From assembly GCF_000204055.1 (NCBI RefSeq), contig NW_006768775.1, positions 1,720,850 through 1,784,849 on the forward strand: a stretch of DNA of 64,000 bases. The letters run 5' to 3'. This stretch comes from Melampsora larici-populina 98AG31. Its lineage: Eukaryota > Basidiomycota > Pucciniomycetes > Pucciniales > Melampsoraceae. The position numbers and the translations under genes were made by a program. Shown here in pieces: positions 34,672-45,242 of this stretch (position 1 is the stretch's first letter; every line of letters starts with the position of its first letter). The notes beneath the pieces are model-generated. The model saw only the letters and a program-made list of their open reading frames with translations. It had not been told where the DNA came from and searched no databases.

Positions 34672-37600
34672 CTAACCTGACTCTGATTCAACATTCTCAG
34701 TCGCACCCTCTCCATCTAGGTTGACATTTGGAATGTCTTCTGATAGTGTACTCCCCCAGCGAAAACGAGATCGAGCGCTATGAAGATACTCAGTTTTGAA
34801 GACTTCTTGTAATTTTTCAAACCCGGCATTCATCAAGTCCACATTTTGTTTCGGTTCTTCAGAGGTGTTGATTGAGGTAAAGGTTTGATCTGCTTGGCGA
34901 GCAAAAGCTTGCATAGATTTTGGGGTTATGTAAACCTTACGGCTTTGATAAGAATTTTGAAACCCCGATCTTATCTTTATTTGTGCCATTATAAGCTGGA
35001 GCTGTTTGAAAAAATAAACGTTGTTCAGCTACCTGTTGCACAACTTGAATATCATGAGTCTTACCAGCTTAATTATCAGTGAATATCGTTCTGCAAGTCT
35101 TTTGATTTTCGTGCCTGAGCCCTAGATATGAGATAAACGATTGATACAATGGTTTAGTCAGTGTATAAGAGTTAACTTATCAACTTTTTCAATTCAAAGG
35201 TATGCATACCGCATGATTGAAGAAGAATTTCAACCACCAAATCTGGTGTTCAAGATGCAAATCTTTGGTTTCAAACCTCCCAGCAGCCCCTCGTGCTGAT
35301 ATCAACATAGAATGCTTGATTACATGAGCTAAACCAGGAGGTAGATAATGCTCCAAGAGCAATATAAGACGAGGGAGATGCTGGGAATAATGTGATAGCC
35401 CTGTTGATCCATGGGACATCACGGACCATCTTTTCCACATACGTATCAGTCTACCAATGTCACCTGCCTTGGTGGCCTGATCAGCCTCTACATAGGTGGC
35501 TAGATCTCGAAGTCGCAATCGAAGATTGTAACCTCGATTATCTTTGTTTTTTTCAGCCGCCTCCAGGCTGTCAGTTGAAAAATACTCTTCTGCAGTCTGA
35601 TTAATTATTGATTGCGCTATGTCTTTCTCTAAAAGGTTAATATCATGTTCACCTTTGCGTTTGTTGATCACTTGTCTAAAAATTTTTAATTCGTAAGCAT
35701 AAGCTCTGATATTCATATGTATATATTAATAAAAAAACAAACCGCAAGCACCAAACCATGGTAGCAAAATGAATCTGGTAGATCATTCGCATGATGACTC
35801 CAAAATCTTTCTTGATCACCGGACGTTCTGCTTTTCCAGTAGATGCCAAGCTTTTGAAAACGGCATGTCTTTTTCATCTCCTACCTGACCCCAACCACCT
35901 AAGATCTGCCATTGGCCAATGTTCCACATGGTGTGTGCGCCTCCGGGAAGGGTGAGGTAGTTGATCATGCTTTCATATCGATGTCCAGCTGGCTGAAGTT
36001 TTCCTCGACAACTTTCTAAGTTGATGCATGTTCCCACATCGCCTTCAACTATTTGTAGATCGTTTGGGTTGTCCTTCAGAGGCCTCCCAGTGAGTGTTGC
36101 GATATGTTCAAGTACTTGACCCAGACCTTGAGCTGAACCGCAGGAAAGATCCATCAGAGGTAACATGGCCAAGTCAGCCTTTTTTGCCAGTATGGGTTCC
36201 ACAGGCGGCGGTGTGCGAGTTACTTCCGGCAACTTTTCAGGGGTAACTGTACGGTTGTTGGTCACTACATAGTCGAGATACGCCTGACCTAGCTGAGCCT
36301 TGATGGTCTCTGTCCAGTGGGCACGTTCAGGAATTGATGGCATGAGTTGTTTTACATCAACATCCATAGTTTCAGCTCTACGCATTGCTTCAATGAAAGA
36401 ATCCAAAGTGAGATCTATTGGTGGAACTTTCTCATTTGATGTCAATGATTCCGGCAAGAAATGTAGATAACCGTAGGTGCCATGGAACATTCGTGATTCA
36501 GCTTCTACTCTTGAATAATGTATACGCTCTTGAACGTCAAAGTTATCGAGGATTAAGAACGGTCGGATGGGATAATCAAAAGAGACTCTTCTTTTTAGCA
36601 TGGACAGTCCTAATTTTCCTAAGCGAGCCATTGCACGGAGAGCAGAACGACGGGAGGTGGAAAGTCCTATTGCTTGAAGATATTGATTAATACGCTCACT
36701 GACCCCACCTGCCAGAAAGGCTATAGAATTTTCGAGCTGAAGGCCATTCACTGAACGGTTATTTGCAAACGCAATCATCGAACAGATGGTAGAGGCCACC
36801 TGATGGAAAAACAGAGTTAAATAAAGGTGAGATCACTGATTCACCTTATCAATTCAGCAACAAAACAACGCAAAACAACGCACATGATCAAAGCGTGATT
36901 TTGCTTGGTCACAGGTAGTCCCTCTCTTCACATAGGCCACTCCTTCAACATCATTCATCATGTCCAAGTCTGAGTTTGTTTCGAACTCATCATCTGATTC
37001 GGGCTCATCACTTTTTTCTACCATTGCATCACTTTCACCGTCTTCACCTTCTTCACCTCCGCTGTCTTCCTCTTTTGCCGAACTGGAAGTGGAGCTTGAA
37101 GAGTTGTCCGCTGGCACATCATCAGTTGTACCTAAGCAAGGGTGAGAATCTGCTTTGTCCTTAACTCCTTCTTCTTTTTGATTGTTTGTTGAATCTGTGT
37201 TGTCAGTGTCGGGATTGTCCGTAGAGTTGGCCGCACTTTCCATGTTCTCTTTGGGAATTACAGAGACAAAGGGATCTGGCTCAGTTCCAGGGCGACCTGT
37301 TGATAATCGATGTCGAATGAGCTCCCATAGGAAGCTCATTCCGGATTTGATTTGATTCAATCTCATCTGAGATTCCCCACCCCCAAAAAACAACGGGGTC
37401 ACAGACTTAGCTGGCACATGTTCAGGATAATGAGTAGCTTGCCATCGACGAGAGGCCTGAAGGTCCACAATACGCTTAGCCTATACAAGTAATTGTGACA
37501 TGATCAGTACCTTTAAAATAAAGATGTCTTGAAGTCACATACATACCTCCGAAAGAATGAACTCGTTCCATTGCAGTTTTCCCTTTCTAGTACGGTATGC

Positions 37601-37840
37601 AAGCTTACGAATAGCTAATAAGACAATCAATGTCCCCTTCCATCCCTTGTCCCCTCCCCAATATCTACGAGACGTATTCAAAATACCATGTCTGTCTACT
37701 GCTAATAGATAAGTCTGGATAACGTCTTTGAAGGAAACTTTGGAATGAAGACTCTGAACTTCATTTACCAAACGGACCACGAGAGCGATCTTTGAAGGTG
37801 GGAAGTAGCAGTTTTCTAGATCCACTTGCACGGAAGACAT
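34672..37840 (-). CDS. DUF6589-like element-encoded protein
   Basis: Six exons close to about 917 residues: 37840-37547, 37480-36884, 36799-35820, 35705-35210, 35121-35065, 35001-34672. The N-terminal quarter is helical and basic; residues about 175-275 are a strongly acidic Ser/Glu/Asp tract. The central part reads RPFLILDNFDVQERI, MFHGTYGYLHFLPE, QIVEGDVGTCINLESCRGKL and MWNIGQWQILGG, a D-rich pattern with His residues that recalls DUF6589 proteins abundant in basidiomycetes, whose function is unknown. Being the only seemingly intact gene between fresh TIRs, it is the best candidate for the transposase, with the Asp residues of LILDNFD and EGDVGT as possible catalytic acids; this is inference. 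The 114-bp intron 35706-35819 contains an open segment (VIKKDFGVIMRMIYQIHFAT) that might be exonic. The product could be nuclear. Confidence 0.6.
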
Positions 37841-39015
37841 TATTGATGTTTAAATTATGCAAAGAACGGCAATGAAGTGGCAAACCTGGTTATGTATGCT
37901 ATGATGAATGGGTGATGAGTGCTTGATATACTGAGATGTGTCTTAGACTCTCGGCTTTGCATTGGTAAATTTCCAACAAGGCTAACGGGGATCCACGGCC
38001 TACGGAAATCCAATTAGGAAATTGGATGCCCCCAATCCCAGTATAACCATCTCGAGTCTTCATGTAGTCTGATGAAGAAAATACAATACCTGTTTTTCTA
38101 CATATGCACAACATCAAGCAGCAGCAGAGAATAGGTTACAAGCAAAATTTAATCAGATCTGAATCTTTACAACAGTTAAGGACAAAGTCGGAAAAAGAAT
38201 TCAAATCCATAATCAAGAAAACTAATTTAGCTTATGTCAAGCTACTTGTTATAAAAAAAGTACTGTAAACATCAATAGATTTAATACTTTTGATAGATAA
38301 TGATCAAGTGAATCCTGTGGGCTTTTTTTCTACAGAAGATATATACATAATTGAAGTGGATTCCGACTTAGACCACACATTTAATGTGAGTGGTTGAACA
38401 TGAACATAGAAAGATAGGATTGATCAAAGGGGTCAATGTCCAATTGTTCAAACTTAGACCACACAATGATAGTGTGAGTGGTTGAGCGTGAAGAAGTTTT
38501 GATCAAAGGGGTCAATGTCATAATTTTTTAACTCAGACCGCACAGTGATGGACAGGGATTAGCCTACCCAACTTGTAAAAGCACCGCTCTTATAAAGCCT
38601 TCCAGGGTTGAAAGATTACCCGACTGAAACAGTAGTACCCACTTTGTGGCTTGGCCTTTTGGTCACTGCATGGTTTTGGTGGCTGAGGCTTTTGGCCACT
38701 GGATGTTTTTGGAACTTCCAGTTCGATTTTGCACCCCAATTTGCATTTGTAACTTGTTTGGCTCAAAATAATGGCTTTTGGGTGTCAAGTTGCAGATTTG
38801 CAATTGAAGTATGCAACTTTACAACACCATGTTTGATGCTATATGATCACGCGTAAAAAATAACAGCGTTGCTGAGCAAGCAATAGCAGTGTTCCTTAAG
38901 AATTTGTAAGGGTTGTGTATGTATATCAAAGTGCTTTGGACAAAATTATGCCGACCGAAACCACTTAACTTCGCAGCAGTACATAGCGAATTTACATATT
39001 ACAACTCCCTTTGAG
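37841..39015. other. Non-coding right part of the TIR element with subterminal repeats
   Basis: No gene is supported. Three imperfect copies of a unit beginning CTTAGACCACACA and continuing GTGAGTGGTTGA lie at about 38367, 38454 and 38533, with GATCAAAGGGGTCAATGTC between them. Repeats beside a TIR are often binding sites for transposase; that role is only inferred here. Confidence 0.5.
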
Positions 39016-39276
39016 ACGCAAATTTCAAAACCAATCTAGAGGATGAGGGGAGTACTTTCCTCGGGAAAAAAAATATGTACTATGTGCGCAGGAGGAGTGC
39101 GCACAAAGTTTCTCTTTGGACCAAGTAGTAATCTTCGGTAGGGAGCTGTGTAGACGGCTTGCAAGAAAGCTCCTGCAAAAAAACTTACGGTGACCCATGA
39201 GTTTGTGCGAGTTTGGCATAAGTCCCTCGCTCGACGCCTCGCGAGTAGGCGCGAGCGTGGGACTTTGTTAAGTTTA
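39016..39276 (-). repeat. Right terminal inverted repeat (261 bp)
   Basis: This is the partner of 31030-31290. It carries the same subterminal hairpin, and the 9-bp duplication TTGACGCCT follows directly. Confidence 0.92.
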
Positions 39277-39802
39277 TTGACGCCTGCGGTTGGTCATACT
39301 GGGGGTTAAGTAAAGTCTTTCTGTTCTCACAAAATTCTTGATTGATTTTTCTATGTATATACAGCCGTTGTGACAAATAATGGTTTTTTTTTTTTTTTTT
39401 TTTGACTCCCAGATTTTACCCGGTTTCTGACAACTCGTTTTTGGCCACTGTCGGACTGACCAGTGGGCGGGATTGTCGATTTACTCTTCCCATCAATCTT
39501 TCGACCTGATTACCTTAATCGCCAATCCATTGTTCGACACTCACGACTTCGACACCCACTGCAGCACTCGTGATGAACTCCCCGGCCGGATGGAGGCATG
39601 GCCGGTGGAACTGCGATGATTCAATTTTTTCTTGGATCCCATTGATCTCGACGAATATAACCAAGAACTCATCTCATACCCCTCCGTTTCTTTCATTCCC
39701 GGTTTTGGTCTCCTATTCACCTTGGTACATGTCTTCCTTCGGTTTCTCCATCCTTTTCACTGGTTTTTAAGCAGATCGACTCACACCAGTCTCGTTTCAT
39801 TG

Positions 39803-39902
39803 NNNNNNNNNNNNNNNNNNNNNNNNNNNNNNNNNNNNNNNNNNNNNNNNNNNNNNNNNNNNNNNNNNNNNNNNNNNNNNNNNNNNNNNNNNNNNNNNNN
39901 NN
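39803..39902. other. Assembly gap (100 N)
   Basis: A run of 100 N lies in the left part of the Tc1/mariner-type element. The round length suggests a placeholder of unknown true size. Confidence 0.99.
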
Positions 39903-39985
39903 CGTTCAATTCAAAGTCATATCAGTCAGTGTTCCCACCTTGTTCCATTTGATAACACGCTGATTCTTCAACATCTTTACCAGAA

Positions 39986-41892
39986 ATGCCACTCGAACCT
40001 ATTCAAAATTTGATCCATGAGGATGAGAATCCCGATGAAGGCGAGTTTCTCTATTCTGTATTTCTCACTTACTCATCCAGCTGATATTGATCTCCTGCAG
40101 TGTTTGATCCGCCTTTTTTGATCACGGAAGGGGACGATGCCCCAGCGCGTCATCCTACGCTCGCGCGCCTCTGGCGCCAAGGAACCGAATCTCGTCGATT
40201 GATGGAAGAAAGTCAATCGTTTACGATTGCGGTGGGCTTCAAAATCCACACGAACGACATTGTTGATGTCGCACCTGGCATGGCCAAACCGACTCCTGCA
40301 AAAGTGACCACCGGGAGGAAGAAGCCACCTCCAACCCCTCAGTTCACCGTCATCGATTCCTCCGACTTCAATGACGGACTGGTCTTAGACTCCAAGGTCT
40401 TCATGTACGGAAAATCCTTGAAAGAGTTCAAAGACTTAGTTGGCAACGTTTGCGACCTGTACTTCCCCGGAATCAAGAAGGTCGTTCTTGAAAGCGCGTT
40501 GGCACCGTTGTTGACCTGGAATGCAACTGTTGGTTCAAAGAAAACCAAATTGACCGATTACAAGAATTACCAAGACTTTGTCAACAATCTGGGAAAGAGC
40601 CGTAGCTCGAAAGGTACCGTGAACATTGTGTTGGAGAAACCTCAAGTTAAGGCTAAGAAGACTGCCCAGGTGTGTACTTTTCTCTTTACCATCTCCTCAA
40701 AGAATGGTATGTGTTTCTTTGATTCGTGTGGTATCTGATCGATTTACGGTTGTTTTCGCTACATAGGCTACTAGTGCGGTGGCGTTCATCAAAGGAACTG
40801 TGGACCCGAACTCGATTGAAGGAGCCCTAGCCGCTTCGAAGGAGGAGCTCGCCGAGGCCAAAGAGGAAACCGCGGTGAGCGTGATATGGTTCATCGCGTG
40901 GTTTAGGTCTTGCATGCTCATCTTTCGCGTTTCATTGGCTCAACCAGGCGGTCCAAGCGGCCAAAGATTTAGAGCTCGAGGCGGCTAGTATCTACCAAGA
41001 TCACCTTGAAAGAGCTCTTGGTGGGGATGGCGCGATCTTGACGGCACCTTGGGATCCAACTTTCTTTTATCGCTTTTCGCATCGGTGTGCCTTCATATGG
41101 GCCAGAGCGATTGTAAGTTTTTTTTCTCTCCTCCTTGTTTTCCTTCTCTTCTCCCGGGCTAACTACGATGATGACCACCAGCGCGATGGTTACACCACAC
41201 GGGCGATCCCTCCTAGTACTACCGAGTACAAGAAGGAGATGGCCAAAAACCAGATGAATCATCTGGCCACCAATGTCGACAATCGAGTGAAGAAACGCTA
41301 CCCGGTTGCCATGCCTGCGGCCCAAGCTTCAAGCTCCCAAGCCAAGCATCGCAACTTCTTCGCGAACCCTCCTGCCAGCGATGTCAAGGTCAAGATAGAA
41401 TCGGAAAGTCCTTCCGGCTCCAAACGTGCGCTGGAACGCACGTCATCTTCTCTAACCAGCGTGACCTCCATCAAGAAGATCAAGCAGGAATCTTGTGAGC
41501 ATATTACGTTTTTTTCCAATTTCGATTTCGAAATTGATTTTATTTTCACAGCCTCGGGTGATCTTGCCACCAAGCCTATCTTGCTCCTCACTGACGAGGA
41601 TGTCCCCGAAACGGTTGTATACGCTTCCGACTCTGATGTCGAGTACGTGGTGACCCATTCGACACTTTTGGACGACTTTCTCTCTGCTTGCGAAGTCCCT
41701 CGCAACGATCTTGCCACTCGTAAGATCCTCCGTAAGGCTAATGTGGTGTCCTGGACCGACCTGGTCCCCAGCGTCCAAATGACAGCTAATGTCCTGACTG
41801 GCCATGGGATGCCATTCTACATGGCTCAACGCCTCCTCACTTCTGCCGCGGAGGCTCATGCCCAGCAAGAATCTTCAACCCCCGCCGAGTGA
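39986..41892 (+). CDS. Unknown accessory protein of the Tc1/mariner-type element
   Basis: Six exons close to 516 residues: 39986-40040, 40101-40669, 40767-40874, 40948-41112, 41182-41494, 41552-41892. The first intron appears to use a GC donor (GCGAGT). The product has an N-terminal part with ITEGDDAPARHPTLARLW, a central globular block (about residues 100-205; SLKEFKDLVGNVCDLYFPGI, LLTWNATVG, DYKNYQDFVNNLG), a short predicted coiled coil (about 215-265, alternating Glu/Ala/Lys), a basic Ser-rich linker with IKKIKQES, and a C-terminal helical block (LLDDFLSACEVP to MPFYMAQRLL) that resembles a SAM-like helical fold. No enzyme motif is seen. The gene is transcribed opposite to the transposase and converges with it. 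I infer a helper or regulatory role for the transposon, or captured host cargo; neither is proven. Confidence 0.65.
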
Positions 41893-42629
41893 GACGGATT
41901 GTTTCCAAATTCAAAATGACTCGTAAATGCTATCGTTTACGATGTACTGTTCCAATCTTTTTTCCATGAAAATCCAAAGTGGTCTTACATGTGTCTAACC
42001 ACCCGTCTCCAAACTTGTGACTTGTCTACGTTGTTTCCTCTTTGTTCCGTGTCTTGTGCAGTCTGATATGTCTACTTCAACTTTGATAGTTTGTTGTTTG
42101 CAACTTTGAAATATGGCCAATTTGATTCAAACTTAACCGACTCTTCAAAATATTCCAGGTGCTCAATGGGAAAGTTTTGGAGTCCTTAAATGCCCAGTGA
42201 AACGATCAATACATGATACCCACCTCACCCTTATGATGTCGATAGTATTAATTGACATCATAAGAGTGACATCTGGACCGAGTCAGCATCTTACACCCAA
42301 GTTCACTCTTTCAAGGTCAATATTTCCTTGTGGATATTGACCGAGAAAGATTGACCCAATAAGAATGGTCAATCTTTCACGAAGGCTGAGTCATCCTTCA
42401 TTCGAAACATCTGTTTTTCATGAATTGCCCAAGACTCATGACTCTCGTGAAAGTCAAGGGTCATTCGCAAACTTGCGATGACTCCTTTTCACTCCGGTTC
42501 TCAGGACATCGATTGGTATCGATCAAGAAAAAGTTATGATTGCTTTTCATATACGAAACTGAAAGACTTTGAAAGAAAAACAAGAGACTTTGAAAGAAAA
42601 ACCAGGAACATCTCCGGGTGTCCATCGGG
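41893..42629. other. Spacer between convergent genes of the Tc1/mariner-type element
   Basis: No gene is seen. The stretch contains inverted words around 42236-42270 (TGATGTCGATAGTATTAATTGACATCA), repeated ATATTGACC words and GAAAGACTTTGAAAGAAAA duplicated at 42559-42602. It is probably 3' untranslated sequence of both genes. Confidence 0.4.
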
Positions 42630-43843
42630 CTACATATAGCCGCTCCCCTTGAACAACTTATCGCAAAGTTCATCCGTGAAAACCTCCATCATGGTGACCC
42701 AAACGACGGCCCGCTCCCCATTGGCATCTATCGCACCCTGAAGCCCCTGGCTTCGCCTCAGATTCGCTTTCACCGGCGAAAACCCCTTCTCAATAGGGTT
42801 GAGGTCCGGGCTATACGCAGGTAAGTAAAGCACCCTGACACCTCGAGCTCGGCACAATTCCGCAACCATGCCGCCGTGATGGATAGGCGCGTTGTCTAAC
42901 ACGAGCACAGAATTCCGCGCCGGCCATGGATTCATGGCCGGTAACTATATGTAGGGTAAAGTACATTAGCAGCCATACTCGAAAAGACGAGATGATGGAT
43001 GTAAGAAAGAAAACATGTGGACTCACCAACTCGTTCTCCAAGAACGCCTCAAAGTCCAAGCGAGAATAACCACCTCGCTTGATGGTAATAGCCAGTAAGC
43101 CATCAAGCGAGATGGCAGGTAACGCTGACCATCGCCCGGCTTGAGTGGGTTGAGGGAGGCGGGGGGTTTGTTCTCCAATTGGAGCACGTGCGTATTCTCT
43201 AAACAAACGCCGTTTGGAGATCGCAGTTTCGTCTAGGGTCATAACAGCGTATTCTCAATATCAATACATAGAATAAGAACCAACATCGAGCGGAATGATG
43301 GCACTTACCGGCAAAGACGAGGCAACGAGGGTCGATGTCGAGGACTCTCGCCATGTAGGCACCTCGCGCGGCCAAACTTTGGTTTGGATGAACCGTGCGT
43401 GCTTTCTTCCGTGTCCAACACAATCGATCACGTAGCTCGGTAGAAAGGGTCTTGATGGAAACGTGTTGATTAAATCGGTCCATAATCTTGCTTTGAAGCT
43501 CGTCCAGGTATAATGTTGGATCCAGGCGAAGGCTATCCAACACAAAGAGCCTTTTGGGACCTCCTAAGACCAAAGGTGCGCCACGGGCCATGTGATCGTT
43601 TGGATTTGTAACAACTGCGCGGGTTTCCTCGTAGAGCTTGACCCAGCGGCGTACAGAGGTAAGGGCCAAGGTTATACCAAGTGTTCTTGAGATATCCTGG
43701 AACCGAACCCCGCTGAGGGCCATTCGAACCACAGAGAGCTTGACCTCCGGGCTGTGATGGGCGATTCGAACCTGAAAATCAATCCTATGAGCTTGGCGAC
43801 ATGTATGAGAGGCTGAAAAATTAAACAAATTCACCGGGGGCAT
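42630..43843 (-). CDS. Tc1/IS630-type DDE transposase
   Basis: Three exons, 43843-43309, 43232-43027 and 42944-42630, close to 351 residues. The N-terminal part (about 25-110) is a helix-turn-helix domain (VKLSVVRMALSGVRFQDISR, SVRRWVKLYEE). The catalytic core has VFADETAI (first Asp, created across the first splice junction), VLVLDNAPIHHGG (second Asp) and YLPAYSPDLNPIE (Glu), with 34 residues between the second Asp and the Glu, the DD34E signature of Tc1 elements. The enzyme would excise and insert the transposon at TA. No stop or frameshift is present, so it may be active. An extra 63-bp intron could remove residues 5-25; splicing there keeps frame and cannot be decided from sequence. Confidence 0.88.
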
Positions 43844-44183
43844 TTTGGGAAGAAGTTGGGCCTATTCAGGCAGCGAAGTCGAGGTAGAAAGAAACAAAAC
43901 CCGGGACAGATTTTGGAGATGTCTCTGTGTACGAGGATATTTGCAACCTACCAGAATATCCACCACCGGCTGGGTTATCTCCAGTAACTCCTGCGGATAC
44001 TGGAAGTGTAGGGTAGATCTTTGCATAGAATATGTGGGACACTGTCAATTAATGATGACAGTTTCCCACTGGACAAGTAAAAAAAAACCTGTTTTTACCT
44101 GTTTTTCCACAAGTCAAAAAGCGAGTAAAATCTGGAAGTAAAGAAGGAGAAAAAAAAAACCATTATTTGTCACAACGGCTGTA

Positions 44184-45242
44184 AGAGTAGCCGAACTATG
44201 TGAATCTCGATTTTAAAAGAGGTGTGTAAAAAGGAATGCAAAGCCCAAAAGAGCTAAATTCAATGCAACCTCTTCAGACGGCCTCATTATTTTTACAATC
44301 GATTTCAAAAAAGGTAGACCAAAGTTGACCCACAAAATCCAAGTGATTTGTCTCAAAACTCTCGTCAAGCTTTGTGAGATAAGTCTACCCAAATCCTAGT
44401 CTCTGCAGTAGAAAAAGACTCGAGCAAAAAACTGTTCAGAAAGAAACCGCATGTCAAATCCAAAACAGGGTTCAAAGATCCTTAAAAATGACCATCGAAT
44501 TTCCAACCAAGATCAAACCATCAACCATGTATGTATTGAAGGTACTAAACTTCTTCAGGATTACAAATAAGAAGATCATCAAGAGATTTTGCAAATCAAA
44601 AAGCCAACACAACACAAAAAGAACACAATCAGATTTGCTTCTCCATGCTAGTAATCATACTGGTGTCTTAAAGATCAACAACAACAACAACAAGCGCACA
44701 CAACAAAACACCAGTATTCCTAAAGGTCGCATAAGTGATCATGTAGACAAAAGGAAAATGAAGAGTTGGTTTAAAAAGCTTTGTAAAGGTTTAGCTTCTC
44801 ATCCAACAAATTCATCCAAAGAAGATTAAACAGTCAAGTTGAGTTAACAAAACAAACCAAAAAAAAAGAAAGAGTATACATTTCTATTGAGATGTAAAAA
44901 AAGATTTGTGTAGATCACTATGTACCTATGTATATATAACTCGTGAACCATCATACACAGTCAAAACACACACAATTTAAACACGATTCTTAGAAACGTT
45001 TTCTTGAAAAAAGGGTACTCTATATTGACGGTCTTCGTCTCCTTAACCGGTTCGATTTCGGGTTAGGAGAAGGCGGGAATGTAAAGTGGTTTGTATTGAA
45101 TGAAACCAAACTCCCTTATTGAAGGGTCGTAAGTGATGCAGAGACAGCGAGTAAGACACAGTTCGACACATTAAGGCTTGATGATTGGGTTACGCGATGA
45201 GCTTGTGGGGCGCGTCAACGTACATTTGGAAAGGTTTGAGAC
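44184..45242. other. Intergenic with a possible small gene
   Basis: AT-rich region between the transposon and the SUMO gene. The only candidate is the 113-codon frame at 44488-44829, listed separately. Confidence 0.4.
44488..44829 (+). CDS. Possible small basic protein (113 residues)
   Basis: An uninterrupted plus-strand frame begins with ATG and is rich in Lys, Asn, Ser and Thr. It has an asparagine run (NNNNN) in the middle, basic patches (NKKIIKRFCKSK, KRKMKSWFKKLCKG) and an acidic SSKED end. No domain is recognised. AT-rich DNA produces such frames by chance, so it may not be a gene. Confidence 0.3.
   Translation: MTIEFPTKIKPSTMYVLKVLNFFRITNKKIIKRFCKSKSQHNTKRTQSDLLLHASNHTGVLKINNNNNKRTQQNTSIPKGRISDHVDKRKMKSWFKKLCKGLASHPTNSSKED

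Larger units (their letters stand above)
31030..39276. mobile_element. 8.2-kb TIR element carrying RecQ-like helicase and DUF6589-like genes
   Basis: The terminal inverted repeats are 261 bp (31030-31290 and 39016-39276) with three mismatches noted. The outer ends read TAAACTTAACAAAGTCCCAC. A perfect 9-bp target duplication TTGACGCCT flanks the element (31021-31029 and 39277-39285). Long TIRs with a 9-bp duplication resemble Mutator-like or KDZ-like DNA transposons, but neither encoded protein shows a transposase signature I can confirm. Two genes converge inside: a RecQ-like helicase on the plus strand (31461-34625) and a DUF6589-like protein on the minus strand (37840-34672), 46 bp between their stops. 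TIR identity near 99% implies recent movement, although the helicase copy is broken. Confidence 0.88.
39362..44181. mobile_element. 4.8-kb Tc1/mariner-type transposon with an extra gene
   Basis: The ends are inverted copies of CAGCCGTTGTGACAAATAAT followed by GG and a T-run (20 T on the left, 10 A on the right) and then by a further similar block (CCAGATTTTAC, TTTTGAC or TTTCTGAC). Both ends are flanked by TA (39360-39361 and 44182-44183), the Tc1/mariner target duplication. Inside are a DD34E transposase (minus strand) and a six-exon gene of unknown function (plus strand). Most Tc1/mariner elements encode only the transposase, so the second gene is unusual. A 100-N gap at 39803-39902 leaves the left part incomplete. 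Confidence 0.85.

Noticed and set aside
43780..43831. Additional intron near the start of the Tc1-type transposase
   Set aside because: Splicing 63 bp keeps frame and is possible, but nothing in the sequence favours it over the simpler unspliced start.
45020..45070. tRNA-like words (GGTTCGATTTC)
   Set aside because: No cloverleaf with acceptor and anticodon stems can be drawn around it.
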